A stretch of 58,503 nucleotides of DNA from Arcobacter sp. (GCA_003252105.1 QKDL01000011.1:1-58503), one strand, 5' to 3'; positions 8,118 through 17,098 are shown, counted from the first letter of the stretch. The notes: generated by a model from the letters alone, not told the origin. A program made the numbers and translations.

Positions 8118-9581
8118 TTAACTTGGTCTATAAACTTTTATATTTGTAAAATTTTCTGCATCTTTTAAGTATTGAGCATGAAGTTGACTTAAAATCCCTT
8201 TTTCACAATAAAAAAGATACTGCTTATCTTGTGGAAGTTTTTTAAATTCTGTTTTTAGTTTATAAAATGGCATTTTAATAGTTTCACAAGGAGTATCAAT
8301 ACATTGTTCTGATTGTCTAATATCAATAACAGTATAGTCTCCACTTGATAAATCAGACACTACTTCTATTTGCCCTATTTGGTTTACATCTAAATCTATC
8401 TCATCTACATTTATTGTAATAGCATCCTCAACAGCTTTTTCTAAAACACTATAATCAAATTTCGCAGCTTCTTTTTCCATTCTTTCATACGAACCATGAG
8501 TTACAGGATTTTTTGAAATAACCCCACAATATTCAGGCATACTTTCTGCAAACTTTCTTGTACCTATATCGTTTGCTATATCTATTATTTGTGGTTTATT
8601 AAATGTAGCCAATGGTCGTATCACAAGTTTTTTTGTAGCTTGGTCTATTAAAGCAAGGTTTCTTAAAGTTTGACTTGATACTTGTGCTACACTTTCACCT
8701 GTAAGAAGAGCATCTATTCCCATACTATTTGCTATTTTTTCAGAAGCCATAAGCATAAGTCTTTTTAAAGTCACTCCCATATATGATTCATGAGTTGATC
8801 TAAAAATTTCTGTTACTACATCATCAAAAGGTACTGAAGTAAAAGTAACTCTATGAGAACTTCCAAATCTATTCCATAAGTAATATGCTACTTGTTTTAC
8901 ACCTATTTCATGGGCTATTCCACCAAGGTTAAAAAATATAAAGTGAGTTTTAATCCCTCTTTTCATAGTAAGGTAACTTGCTACTGTTGAATCAAATCCT
9001 CCTGACATAAGTGATAAAATATCACCTTGTGTTCCTAAAGGAAATCCTGATAAACCTTTATATCTATCTGTAATAATATTTAACTGATTGTGTACTAACT
9101 CAATATTTATTGTAACTTCTGCATTTTTTAGAGATACACCTTTTGTTTCATTGTTTGCAAGCATATATCCACCAACAGTTTGTTCTATATTTGTAGATTT
9201 AAACTCATGAGAACCAGTTCTTTTTGCACGTACCACAAAAGTTTTATCTTTTATAGTTTCACCCATATATTCATTTACTTTTACTTTAATATCATCTAAA
9301 GTTGTCATATTGTCGATTTGAATAGCTTCTAAAACAAGTTCAACACCTGGAGTTTCTACAAGTTTTAATCTTACTTCAATTACATACTCTATAGGTGTAA
9401 CAATCTCAATTTTGTCAAAAAACTTTTTTAGTTTTATCTCACTAGAGAATCTACTCATAAGCTTTTGTAGATTTCCAAAAAGTTGATCTACCATTTGTCT
9501 TTTAGCTTTAGAACCTTTTATCATAATCTCTGGGAAAAATTTAACTATAAATTTTTGTGTTTTTACTTCGTCTATATTCAT
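8118..9581 (-). CDS. thiI: tRNA 4-thiouridine synthase ThiI with C-terminal rhodanese domain
   Basis: ThiI adenylates U8 of tRNA and transfers sulfur to make s4U; with its rhodanese domain it can also supply sulfur for thiazole. In the 487 residues there is an N-terminal ferredoxin-like/THUMP region, the PP-loop LSLMSGGFDSTVASYL, the conserved EYCGVISKNPVTHG (partner cysteine), and a rhodanese tail with active loop YCEKGILS. The length and both redox cysteines match the Escherichia coli form. The rhodanese tail suggests a role in thiamine as well, notable because thiD in this window is broken. Confidence 0.95.
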   Translation of the reverse strand: MNIDEVKTQKFIVKFFPEIMIKGSKAKRQMVDQLFGNLQKLMSRFSSEIKLKKFFDKIEIVTPIEYVIEVRLKLVETPGVELVLEAIQIDNMTTLDDIKVKVNEYMGETIKDKTFVVRAKRTGSHEFKSTNIEQTVGGYMLANNETKGVSLKNAEVTINIELVHNQLNIITDRYKGLSGFPLGTQGDILSLMSGGFDSTVASYLTMKRGIKTHFIFFNLGGIAHEIGVKQVAYYLWNRFGSSHRVTFTSVPFDDVVTEIFRSTHESYMGVTLKRLMLMASEKIANSMGIDALLTGESVAQVSSQTLRNLALIDQATKKLVIRPLATFNKPQIIDIANDIGTRKFAESMPEYCGVISKNPVTHGSYERMEKEAAKFDYSVLEKAVEDAITINVDEIDLDVNQIGQIEVVSDLSSGDYTVIDIRQSEQCIDTPCETIKMPFYKLKTEFKKLPQDKQYLFYCEKGILSQLHAQYLKDAENFTNIKVYRPS

Positions 9582-9684
9582 ATTTTATATATGCCTTTTA
9601 TCTTACTTTGTGGCGAATTATAGCATATGTGTATTAAATGACAAAATATCTTTAAAATATCATGTAAATATCAGAATAAAGGAG

Positions 9685-9690
9685 TATAAT
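9685..9690 (+). promoter_or_regulatory. -10 box TATAAT, 6 bases before ATG 9697
   Basis: A perfect TATAAT sits in GGAGTATAATTCGCAC, ending exactly six bases before ATG. The same spacing is seen before three regulator genes in this window. GGAG at 9681-9684 is 12 bases from the ATG, rather far for a ribosome site. Confidence 0.5.
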
Positions 9691-9696
9691 TCGCAC

Positions 9697-9927
9697 ATGG
9701 ACGTTTTAAATAAAATTACACAAATATTAAAAAATCATGATTGTATTTGTTATGAGATAGATAAAGAAAGCAAAACATTAAAATATATTGGAGAAGATAT
9801 TAATTGTTGTTTACTTAGTACAGCAATTGCTGATTTAACTGGTTATCTAATAACAAACAATGTAGAATATACCATGACAAAAGATTATAATATTATTCTT
9901 AACACAATAGATGAACAATATAAATAA
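9697..9927 (+). CDS. Hypothetical 76-residue protein
   Basis: Starts MDVLNKITQILKNHDCICYE; the frame is open further upstream to a GTG at 9610, but that start has no ribosome site and would run through the promoter, so ATG 9697 is preferred. The protein has no signal peptide or membrane span, two cysteine pairs (CIC, CC) and an alternating strand pattern. I do not recognise it. Its end overlaps the following MFS transporter gene by 17 bases, so it is translated with the transporter and may be a small regulatory or accessory subunit. Confidence 0.6.
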   Translation: MDVLNKITQILKNHDCICYEIDKESKTLKYIGEDINCCLLSTAIADLTGYLITNNVEYTMTKDYNIILNTIDEQYK

Positions 9928-11065
9928 AACTGCTATTTTTACTCTATTGTTATTGTCAATGACAACAATGATGTCAAATGTAGCAATTGTTACTACTCTA
10001 CCTAGACTAAAAGATTACTTTTTAGATATCGAAAATATAGAGTTTTATTCAAGACTTATGCTAACTTTACCTTCACTTATTATTGCTTTTTTATCACCTT
10101 TTATTGGTCATTTTGTTTATAAATTTGGTAAAAAAAACTCTGTAATATTAGCTTTGACTATTTTTTCTTTGACAGGAAGTGCTGGTTTATATTTAGATAA
10201 TATCGAATCATTTTTAATCTCTAGAGCAATGTTTGGTATTGCTGTTTCTACTTTGATGATTGTGGTTACATCTTTAGTTGGAGATTATTTTAAACAAGAA
10301 CAAAGACATAAATTTATGGGATTCCAAAGTGCTTTTATGGCTATTGGAGGTGTTGCTTTTGTATTTGGAGGGGGAGTATTATCAGATATAAATTGGAGAT
10401 TTCCTTTTGGAATCTATTTAGTAGGTATTTTACTTCTACCTATGGCAATACTTTTTTTAGTAGAGAAAGATAAAGATGACTTAAATCTAATAGAAGAACA
10501 AACTGTTCCTAAAAAACTCATTGGTATCTATATTTTAGCATTTTTTTATATGCTAATCTTTTTTATTTTGCCAACACAAATTCCATTTTTAATTATAGAT
10601 ACTTTTGGTGCAAGTGGTAAAATGGCTGGTTCTATTATTGCCCTTGCTTTTTTATCAAATGCTTTTGGTGCAATAACATTTTCAAAACTAAAACAAAAAT
10701 ATTGTTTCTCAACGATTTATATCATTGCATTAACAATTATAGCAATTGGTTTTTTAGCTATAGGAAACGTACATAATGTACATCTATTTTATCTAACAAG
10801 TCCAATTATGGGATTTGGTGGTGGAATAATGATGACAAATGTAACTGCATGGATGTTAAGTAGAACTAGTTTTGAAAAAAGGGTAAAATCTTCTGGATAT
10901 CTCACCTCTTTTTTATTTATGGGACAGTTTTTTTCACCTATAGTTTTTCATCCCTTTGTAGCATATTTTGGGGTTCAACATTTTTTTATTTTTATAGGGT
11001 GTTGTTTAGTAACTATAGTTTTAATAAGTAGTTATTTTTTAAGGTATAAAACATCAATTACATAA
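9911..11065 (+). CDS. Major facilitator superfamily transporter
   Basis: A 384-residue inner-membrane protein with about 12 hydrophobic helices. Between helices 2 and 3, GHFVYKFGKKNSV matches the MFS motif A pattern (G-x3-D/Y-R/K-x-G-R/K-K/R), and the central loop after helix 6 is charged (EKDKDDLNLIEEQ). Length and layout fit drug/H+ antiporters (DHA group), but the substrate is unknown. The start lies inside the end of the previous small gene. It is followed after 43 bases by an AEC carrier. Confidence 0.85.
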   Translation: MNNINKTAIFTLLLLSMTTMMSNVAIVTTLPRLKDYFLDIENIEFYSRLMLTLPSLIIAFLSPFIGHFVYKFGKKNSVILALTIFSLTGSAGLYLDNIESFLISRAMFGIAVSTLMIVVTSLVGDYFKQEQRHKFMGFQSAFMAIGGVAFVFGGGVLSDINWRFPFGIYLVGILLLPMAILFLVEKDKDDLNLIEEQTVPKKLIGIYILAFFYMLIFFILPTQIPFLIIDTFGASGKMAGSIIALAFLSNAFGAITFSKLKQKYCFSTIYIIALTIIAIGFLAIGNVHNVHLFYLTSPIMGFGGGIMMTNVTAWMLSRTSFEKRVKSSGYLTSFLFMGQFFSPIVFHPFVAYFGVQHFFIFIGCCLVTIVLISSYFLRYKTSIT

Positions 11066-11108
11066 TTTATACATACTTCTTTAATATAATCGATGTCTAG
11101 GAGTATGT

Positions 11109-12029
11109 ATGACAGTTTTTTTAACACTTTTGGGAAAAATTATCCCCCTATATCTTAGTATAATTTTAGGTACTTTTAGTACAGCAATTTTAAAATGTGA
11201 CAAAGAAACTGTGGCAAAAATACTACTTTTTTTACTTGCGCCATTGATTATATTTAATGCAACAGTAAATGTAAAACTTGATTTATCAGTTATCTTTTTA
11301 CCAACTTATTTTTTCTTACTTAGTACCGTTTTAGCTTTCACTATATTGTTTTTTGCAAAAAAAGTTTACAATGACAATACTGCTAATTTATTAGCATTTA
11401 GTACAGCAACTGGAAATACGGGAAATCTTGGTATTCCTTTGGCAATAATCTTTTTAGAACCACATCTTGTTGATGTTTTTATTTTTACAGTTTTAGCTTC
11501 ACTTTTATATCAAAATTCTGTAGGATATTATATAACGGCAAAGGGAAATTTCTCTACTATGCAAAGTATAAAAAAAGTTATAAAACTTCCTGTTTTACAC
11601 GCTTTTATCTTAGGACTAATTGTAAATCTAAATGACATACAAATACCTCAAATGTTTGCAGATTATTCAGCATATTTAAAAGGTGCTTATGCCATTTTAG
11701 GGATGATGCTTTTAGGTATGGGATTAGAAAAAGTTAAAAGTGATAATAGTATAGATATAAAATTTATCTCACTAGCTTTATTTATCAAATTTATTATCTG
11801 GCCACTTACAACTATAATTTTTATGATTGTAGATAAAACTTTTTTCCATTTTTTAAATGATGGTTTTTATTTAGTAATGTTTATTTTCTCAATAGTACCA
11901 TTAGCAGGTAATACAGTAACAGTAGCAACTATTTTAGATGTAAAACCTCAAAAGATGTCAATTACTGTATTTATTTCTACCTTGGTTTCATTATTTTATA
12001 TACCATTTATGTTGTATTTATTTAACTAA
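11109..12029 (+). CDS. AEC-family (auxin efflux carrier-like) permease
   Basis: A 306-residue protein with about 10 membrane helices in two repeats. The conserved TATGNTGNLGIPLA (N-terminal repeat) and VPLAGNTVTVATIL (C-terminal repeat) are the broken-helix crossover motifs of the AEC/BASS fold. AEC carriers move small organic acids or metabolites; the substrate cannot be inferred. GGAG precedes ATG 11109. Its 3' end overlaps the convergent gene by 12 bases. A second AEC protein is encoded at 19146-20045; the two are only distantly alike. Confidence 0.88.
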   Translation: MTVFLTLLGKIIPLYLSIILGTFSTAILKCDKETVAKILLFLLAPLIIFNATVNVKLDLSVIFLPTYFFLLSTVLAFTILFFAKKVYNDNTANLLAFSTATGNTGNLGIPLAIIFLEPHLVDVFIFTVLASLLYQNSVGYYITAKGNFSTMQSIKKVIKLPVLHAFILGLIVNLNDIQIPQMFADYSAYLKGAYAILGMMLLGMGLEKVKSDNSIDIKFISLALFIKFIIWPLTTIIFMIVDKTFFHFLNDGFYLVMFIFSIVPLAGNTVTVATILDVKPQKMSITVFISTLVSLFYIPFMLYLFN

Positions 12030-13214
12030 AAATTTAGGTTTAGTATTTTTAGTATATTCAGTTAGTATTGCATTGCTTTCATTATCTTTTTTTACCTCTT
12101 CTTCAAAGTTTTTTATTAGTAATTTAAGAGGCTCTATGTGATGTGATAAATCTTCTTTTATCTCTTCCGCTTTTTTTTCATAATCACTTATACACTTTTT
12201 AAAACATTCTAACAAAGAATCATATATAAAATTCTTTTGTAACTGAGACATTTGTTCTGTTATATTTATATCTCCTGTAAACTCTTTACCTTCATATGAT
12301 GAATATTTTTCACTATTTAATTCACTTAATCCACCTATACTTTTTAATTCTTTTACAAATTTATTAATCATATTTTGAAATGCATCTACACCATCTTTTA
12401 ATTCATAATATGTATTATCTGGATATAAAAGTGAATAAGATAACGAAATCATTCCTTCATTGTTTAAAGAATCTAAAGTTTTAGTTATTGCATTTTTTAA
12501 AGTATCATTATTAATTAAATGCATTCCATGTTGTTGTTTATCATCATATGGTAAATTATCAATTGTAACTACTTTTTGTTTTCCATAGTTTAATAAACCC
12601 AATTGTGCATAATATGAAGCCCTTTCTATTGCTTCCTCTTCTGTAGCACCTTTGTCTATCCAATTATTTATAAATGCTTCAAATTCAGGTGCATCTTCAT
12701 ATTTATTCTCTTTTGTTATTATATTTTGTTGATAAAACCATTCTTTATCAGATAATTCGGAAGTATCATACAGCATTCTTTGCATCGTCCATTCCATATC
12801 TTTTAAAACAACACACTCTCCATCAATAAATACTGTTTCAGAAGAAGAATATATCCTTTTATCTTTGAAATATTTTGATTCTTCTTGTGGGTCATAGTCT
12901 GGATCTTCTTTTACTCTTTTAAAATGTTCAAGACATGCTTTACTAAAATCTTCAAAATCATTTTTAAAAAATTCTTGTATTTTTCTTGTTCTTTCTTTTA
13001 ATTGTTCTTCATTTAAAGCATCTTTATATGACTTTTCTGTAAGTGAGGCAAATAAATGATTTTTGTATAGATGCTCTTTTGTCATCACATAATTTTCTGG
13101 TTTTTCATATACTATACATGTATCAAAAATATTTTCTTGATTTGTAGACTTAGATAATACATATTGATAATTATTTGATATTGTTATATTTTGATTAGTA
13201 TTAGAAATTTTCAC
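12018..13214 (-). CDS. Unknown 398-residue protein, possible flagellum-type secreted protein
   Basis: I chose GTG 13214 (MKISNTNQNITIS) because CTAAGG lies 6 bases upstream; a TTG at 13220 touches that site. There is no signal peptide or membrane span. The sequence is acidic, helical and has a Ser/Asn-rich N terminus like substrates of flagellar secretion. The C terminus reads NESNAILTEYTKNTKPK and matches the end of the divergent neighbour (NEAILSSLTKNTRES). This arrangement reminds me of Campylobacter flagellum-dependent secreted proteins (Cj0814-like), but that link is memory-based and weak. The 91-base divergent region with the neighbour implies shared control. Confidence 0.65.
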   Translation of the reverse strand: MKISNTNQNITISNNYQYVLSKSTNQENIFDTCIVYEKPENYVMTKEHLYKNHLFASLTEKSYKDALNEEQLKERTRKIQEFFKNDFEDFSKACLEHFKRVKEDPDYDPQEESKYFKDKRIYSSSETVFIDGECVVLKDMEWTMQRMLYDTSELSDKEWFYQQNIITKENKYEDAPEFEAFINNWIDKGATEEEAIERASYYAQLGLLNYGKQKVVTIDNLPYDDKQQHGMHLINNDTLKNAITKTLDSLNNEGMISLSYSLLYPDNTYYELKDGVDAFQNMINKFVKELKSIGGLSELNSEKYSSYEGKEFTGDINITEQMSQLQKNFIYDSLLECFKKCISDYEKKAEEIKEDLSHHIEPLKLLIKNFEEEVKKDNESNAILTEYTKNTKPKFLVK

Positions 13215-13305
13215 AAACAACCTTAGATATAATATATATGCATATATTATTATATTTTTGATAAAATATTGATATGTTTAATTTATAGATATAAAGGAAT
13301 ATAAA

Positions 13306-14049
13306 ATGTCAAACTTTATTGGTGGAATTAATCTTAATACAACAGAAGAGATAGTGTCATTTTTAGATGGCTATAAAAGAGCTAAAGAAACAAATAATGT
13401 AGATTCTTTTTTAGAAAATATGAAAAAAACTGAATCTCAAAGATATGAAAGTTATACAAAAACAACAAATACTTTATCTGTTTCAACTAGTAATATTGAC
13501 CCAACAATAACCCAAAAAGTCTTAGACTCGTTATCAAAAGATTATTCAAAGATTGAAGGACTTAAAGCTACTGATATATCATATGATGATTATAAAAAGT
13601 TTGATAAAGATTCATTAAAAGTTATTTTCCAAAACAATCCAGAAGAAAAAAAACAGGCTTTACAACTGTTGTATTATTCAGGTTTTACAGATGATGATAA
13701 ACTAAATGAAATCTATTTTAATTCTGAAGTAAAAGCTCAAAACAATAACAAACCTAACGATTATTTTCTTACTTTAGGTATGATTGCAATAATGAAGCGT
13801 GGGAATAACTTAGAAATGGGTATGGAACAAAACTATAATCCTAATTACACTAAAGATGGACTTTTTTCAGAATTTGATATATTTAAACAATACTACCAAG
13901 ATACAAAAGAAAGTTGGACAAACAATTTTGATATGAGTGAAGTATTTAAAAATATGGATGAAATAAAAAGTTTATATACTCAAAAAGTTGAAGAAAATGA
14001 AGCTATTTTAAGTAGTTTAACTAAAAATACTAGGGAATCAGTTATATAA
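13306..14049 (+). CDS. Unknown 247-residue protein sharing a C-terminal motif with its divergent neighbour
   Basis: The start MSNFIGGINLNTTEEIVSFL follows AAAGGAATATAAA. The protein is soluble, acidic, Asn/Ser/Thr-rich at the N terminus and helical towards the end, without signal peptide or cysteine. The last 20 residues contain ENEAILSSLTKNTRES, nearly the same motif as the divergent 398-residue protein. Function unknown; co-regulation and a common partner or secretion route with that protein are inferred. It converges with the old yellow enzyme gene, 8 bases apart. Confidence 0.65.
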   Translation: MSNFIGGINLNTTEEIVSFLDGYKRAKETNNVDSFLENMKKTESQRYESYTKTTNTLSVSTSNIDPTITQKVLDSLSKDYSKIEGLKATDISYDDYKKFDKDSLKVIFQNNPEEKKQALQLLYYSGFTDDDKLNEIYFNSEVKAQNNNKPNDYFLTLGMIAIMKRGNNLEMGMEQNYNPNYTKDGLFSEFDIFKQYYQDTKESWTNNFDMSEVFKNMDEIKSLYTQKVEENEAILSSLTKNTRESVI

Positions 14050-14059
14050 ATATATAACT
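14040..14059. terminator. A/T hairpin shared by two convergent gene ends
   Basis: AGTTATAT and ATATAACT form an 8-base inverted repeat around AAAT, spanning both stop codons. All but the outer pair are A/T rich, so the stem is weak. Confidence 0.3.
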
Positions 14060-15086
14060 AATAAGCTCTTAGATAAGATGGATTATCATATCCATCATAT
14101 TTAAACTGCTTAGCAGCATTAAACATAAAATTTGGTTCTCGTAAAAGTTCTCTTCCTAAAGCTATAAAATCTGCTATTTTTTTATCTAAAATCTCTTCAC
14201 ACTCTTTTGGTGTAGTTATAAGCCCTACAGCTATTACAGGTATATTTACAGCCTCTTTAATCTGTTTTGCATAATCACATTGATAAAGTGGTTCAAGTTT
14301 TGGCATCTGCTCTACTGTTTCTTGATTTCCACCTGCTGATACATGAATAGCATCTACTCCTATTTTTTCTAGTTCTTTTGATAAATAAATGGAATCATTT
14401 ATATTCCAGCCATTGTCCATCCACTCATCTGCACTAATTCTTACAATTAGTGGTAAATCTACCTCTTTTTTAAGTAATTGTGCAGTCTCTAAAACAAAGG
14501 CACATCTATTTTCTAAACTTCCACCATAGATATCATCTCTTTTATTAGATATTGGAGATAAAAACTCACAAAGCAAATACCCATGAGCTGCATGTAATTC
14601 TATAGCATCATATCCAGCTTTTTTTGCTCTAAGTGCTGTTTTTAGAAATTTTCTTTTGATTTTCTCAATCATTTTTTGTGATATCTCTTTAGGAGTTTTG
14701 AAAGGCTCATTTTTACTAAAAGCAATTTTTGAAGGAGCTATAGGTGTTGTTTCTTTTACAGTAGATTTTCTACCTGCATGAGCAATTTGCAAAGCTATTT
14801 TTGAACCAAATTTATGGCTAAGTTCAACAAGCTTTTTGTGCCCTTTGATTTGTTCATTATTCCACAATCCTAAATCATTATTTGAGATTCTACCTCTTGA
14901 TTCAATTGCAGTTGCTTCTACAATTATCAAGCCAATTTTCCCTAAAGCCCTAGCAGTATAGTGATATTTATGAAAATCTTTTACTTTTCCACTGTTATCA
15001 CTTTTATACATACACATAGGTGCCATAATAATTTTATTATCCAGTTGTAAATCACCTATATTTGCTTTATTAAAAATTTGACTCAT
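14058..15086 (-). CDS. Old yellow enzyme family NADH:flavin oxidoreductase (YqjM/NamA-like)
   Basis: An FMN ene-reductase of 342 residues from MSQIFNKANI; ATG 15086 follows AAAAGGAGAACTT, so a start 24 bases further upstream is unlikely. Motifs: IMAPMCMYKSD (FMN-binding, with the Cys typical of the YqjM class), LQIAHAGRK, ELHAAHGYLLCEFLSPISN with the substrate-binding His pair, RDDIYGGSLENR, and FIALGRELLREPNF. It reduces activated alkenes, quinones or nitro compounds with NAD(P)H. It is the last gene of a minus-strand reductase group and carries the structured leader described at 15090-15230. Confidence 0.92.
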   Translation of the reverse strand: MSQIFNKANIGDLQLDNKIIMAPMCMYKSDNSGKVKDFHKYHYTARALGKIGLIIVEATAIESRGRISNNDLGLWNNEQIKGHKKLVELSHKFGSKIALQIAHAGRKSTVKETTPIAPSKIAFSKNEPFKTPKEISQKMIEKIKRKFLKTALRAKKAGYDAIELHAAHGYLLCEFLSPISNKRDDIYGGSLENRCAFVLETAQLLKKEVDLPLIVRISADEWMDNGWNINDSIYLSKELEKIGVDAIHVSAGGNQETVEQMPKLEPLYQCDYAKQIKEAVNIPVIAVGLITTPKECEEILDKKIADFIALGRELLREPNFMFNAAKQFKYDGYDNPSYLRAY

Positions 15087-15089
15087 AAG

Positions 15090-15230
15090 TTCTCCTTTTA
15101 AATGTCCCATTTAAAAGGGACCTATAATCTATAATTTCTTTTAGCAAGATAGCAAAAGCTATCTTTAAAGAAACAAACTCTAAAGAAAGCAACGAGTTGC
15201 TTTTTTAAATGTCCCATTTAAAAGGGAGAT
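15090..15230 (-). promoter_or_regulatory. Structured 5' leader of the old yellow enzyme gene (three hairpins, repeated at 25570)
   Basis: Read on the minus strand: hairpin 1 AAAGCAA-CTCG-TTGCTTT (15203-15186); linker with TTTAGAGTTTG; hairpin 2 with outer TTTCTTT/AAAGAAA (15173-15167 with 15141-15135) and inner AAGATAGC/GCTATCTT; hairpin 3 GTCCC/GGGAC (15121-15104). The last repeat can instead pair CCTTTTAAATG with CATTTAAAAGG (15118-15094), burying the AAGGAG site. A second copy of the 25-base 3' segment (TCCCTTTTAAATGGGAC...) lies at 15203-15228, just after the nitroreductase stop. The same order of hairpins and linker occurs before the aminotransferase gene. Confidence 0.6.
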
Positions 15231-15242
15231 GCTATATTTATT

Positions 15243-15872
15243 TTATTTAATAAACTCAACTACTTCATCAAAAGCTAGTCTTTGTTGAGTTGATTGAGGA
15301 TTTATTCTATATCCAAATGGTAAAACCATTGCAAGTTGCCATTTTGATGTATCTAAACCTAAAATCTCTTCAACTTTTTCTTTTTCAAACCCTTCTATAG
15401 GACAAGAATCTATCCCTTTTATTGCTGCTGCTGTCATCATATTTCCTGCAGCAATATAAGTTTGTTTTGCAGTCCATGCATAAATATTTTCATCACTACT
15501 TAAAGTTTGTGCTAAATGTCCAGCATAAAGTTTTAGATAAAAATCTAATTTCTCTTGTGGCATATCACGTCTTGCAAATCTTTTTTCTGGAAGCCCACTT
15601 TCTGGTCTTACTGCATCAATGCCTGCTAAGATAACAACCAAGTGAGAACAAGTTGTAACTTGAGGTTGATCCCAACAAACTGGTCTAAGTTTTGCTTTTA
15701 ACTCTTCATTTGTAATTACCAAAAATTTCCATGCTTCTTGTCCAAAAGAACTAGGAGATTTTCTACCAGATTCAAGTATAAACTTCATATCCTCTTCAGA
15801 AATTTTTTTAGTCTCATCAAAGATTTTACAAGCGTGTCTAAAATCCATCGCTTCTGCGAATGTTTTTTCCAT
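15243..15872 (-). CDS. Nitroreductase-family FMN oxidoreductase
   Basis: A 209-residue nitroreductase-fold protein. FMN-contact motifs are the N-terminal FRHACKIFD (RxSxRxF equivalent), SPSSFGQEAWKFLV, and the C-terminal LPFGYRINP (GYP-like). It should reduce nitro compounds, quinones or flavins with NAD(P)H as a homodimer. The start follows AAAAAGGAATAAA and lies 11 bases after the alcohol dehydrogenase stop, so the two are one operon. The old yellow enzyme gene follows after the structured leader. Confidence 0.9.
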   Translation of the reverse strand: MEKTFAEAMDFRHACKIFDETKKISEEDMKFILESGRKSPSSFGQEAWKFLVITNEELKAKLRPVCWDQPQVTTCSHLVVILAGIDAVRPESGLPEKRFARRDMPQEKLDFYLKLYAGHLAQTLSSDENIYAWTAKQTYIAAGNMMTAAAIKGIDSCPIEGFEKEKVEEILGLDTSKWQLAMVLPFGYRINPQSTQQRLAFDEVVEFIK

Positions 15873-15883
15873 TTTATTCCTTT

Positions 15884-17017
15884 TTATATTGATTTTTCTA
15901 ATATTTTTACAACAACAGTTTTATCTATACTACCTTTATCTCCAAAGTTAGTAAAACCATGTTTTTCTAAAAGTGTAGTAACTTTTTCAATAACTTTATC
16001 GTCATTAGTATATGAAGATATTTTTAAATCTATATTTAAAGATTTGTATAAATTTCTGATTTTTTCTACAACCTCTAATGGCTCAATTGTATCCATATCA
16101 AATACATTTTTTCCCATTTGAAGTAGTTTGTCCTTTTTCTCATCCACTAATAAAGTTAAAAGATTTGGTTGAACTATTGCAAGTGTTCTAGCATGGTCAA
16201 TTCCATATAAACCACTAAGTTCATGCCCAATATAATGTGTAGCCCAATCTTGTGGTACACCTAAACCAATAAGCCCATTTAAAGCTTGATTTGCAAGCCA
16301 CATAAGGTTTGCATACCATAAATCATCTCTTTGTTCAAAAGTATGAGCCAAATGAACTAAACCTCTTAATATACCTTCACTATACCCATCTTGAGCCAAT
16401 AAACCATGTTTTGAAGTAATATATTGTTCACAAGTATGAACAAAAGCATCAACTACTCCATTTACAAGTTGTCTTTCATCCAAACTTTTTAAAACATCTG
16501 GGTCTAAAATAGCAAACTTGGGATATGAAAAAGGTGAGTGAAAAAACCTTTTCTCTTTTGTTTCATTTTTTGTTATAACAGAACCTGTATTTGATTCACT
16601 TCCTGTTGCTGCTAATGTTAAAATTACTCCTATTTCAAGAGCTTTACTTGGAGTATATTTGCCTTCTAAAATATCCCAACCATCACCATCATAATAAAAA
16701 GCATTTGCAACATATTTTGCACCATCAATTACAGAACCACCACCAACAGCAAGTATGTAATCCACATCATTTTGTTTACCAAATTCAATAGCTTTGTTAA
16801 GTGTTTCTTTTGTAGGATTTGGTTCAACTCCACCAAATTCAAACCAAATATGATTTTTTAAACTCTGTTTTACTTGTTCATATACACCATTTTTTTTGAT
16901 ACTTCCACCACCATAAAGCACTAAAACTTTTTTATCAGTTGAAATCAAAGAGGAAATCTTTTCTATTTTCCCTTGACCAAACTCTATCAATGTTGGATTT
17001 TTATATGAAAATTGCAT
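15884..17017 (-). CDS. Iron-containing alcohol dehydrogenase, YqhD/butanol dehydrogenase type
   Basis: A 377-residue group III dehydrogenase. The nucleotide site is seen as LYGGGSIKKNGVY and AVGGGSVIDGAKYVAN, followed by TLAATGSESNTGSVI. Metal ligands are expected in VVDAFVHTCEQY (Asp, His) and GHELSGLYGIDHARTLAIV (two His). All are present. YqhD-like enzymes use NADPH to reduce aldehydes, including lipid-derived toxic ones. It fits the neighbouring quinone reductase, nitroreductase and ene-reductase as an aldehyde/electrophile detoxification set. The 81-base upstream gap has TATAAT-like sequence and AAAAGGAAAAAT before ATG. Confidence 0.92.
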   Translation of the reverse strand: MQFSYKNPTLIEFGQGKIEKISSLISTDKKVLVLYGGGSIKKNGVYEQVKQSLKNHIWFEFGGVEPNPTKETLNKAIEFGKQNDVDYILAVGGGSVIDGAKYVANAFYYDGDGWDILEGKYTPSKALEIGVILTLAATGSESNTGSVITKNETKEKRFFHSPFSYPKFAILDPDVLKSLDERQLVNGVVDAFVHTCEQYITSKHGLLAQDGYSEGILRGLVHLAHTFEQRDDLWYANLMWLANQALNGLIGLGVPQDWATHYIGHELSGLYGIDHARTLAIVQPNLLTLLVDEKKDKLLQMGKNVFDMDTIEPLEVVEKIRNLYKSLNIDLKISSYTNDDKVIEKVTTLLEKHGFTNFGDKGSIDKTVVVKILEKSI

Positions 17018-17098
17018 ATTTTTCCTTTTAGTTTTACTATTTCAATATAATATTACTCTAAACTATAAACAATTTCATTTACATATGTAAATAAAATA

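Noticed and set aside
15090-15230. FMN, preQ1 or T-box riboswitch before the old yellow enzyme gene
   Set aside because: None of the conserved core sequences of those classes is present; only hairpins shared with the 25570 leader can be shown.
16591-16791. His-rich open frame on the plus strand inside the alcohol dehydrogenase gene
   Set aside because: It is the antisense shadow of the dehydrogenase and has no ribosome site.
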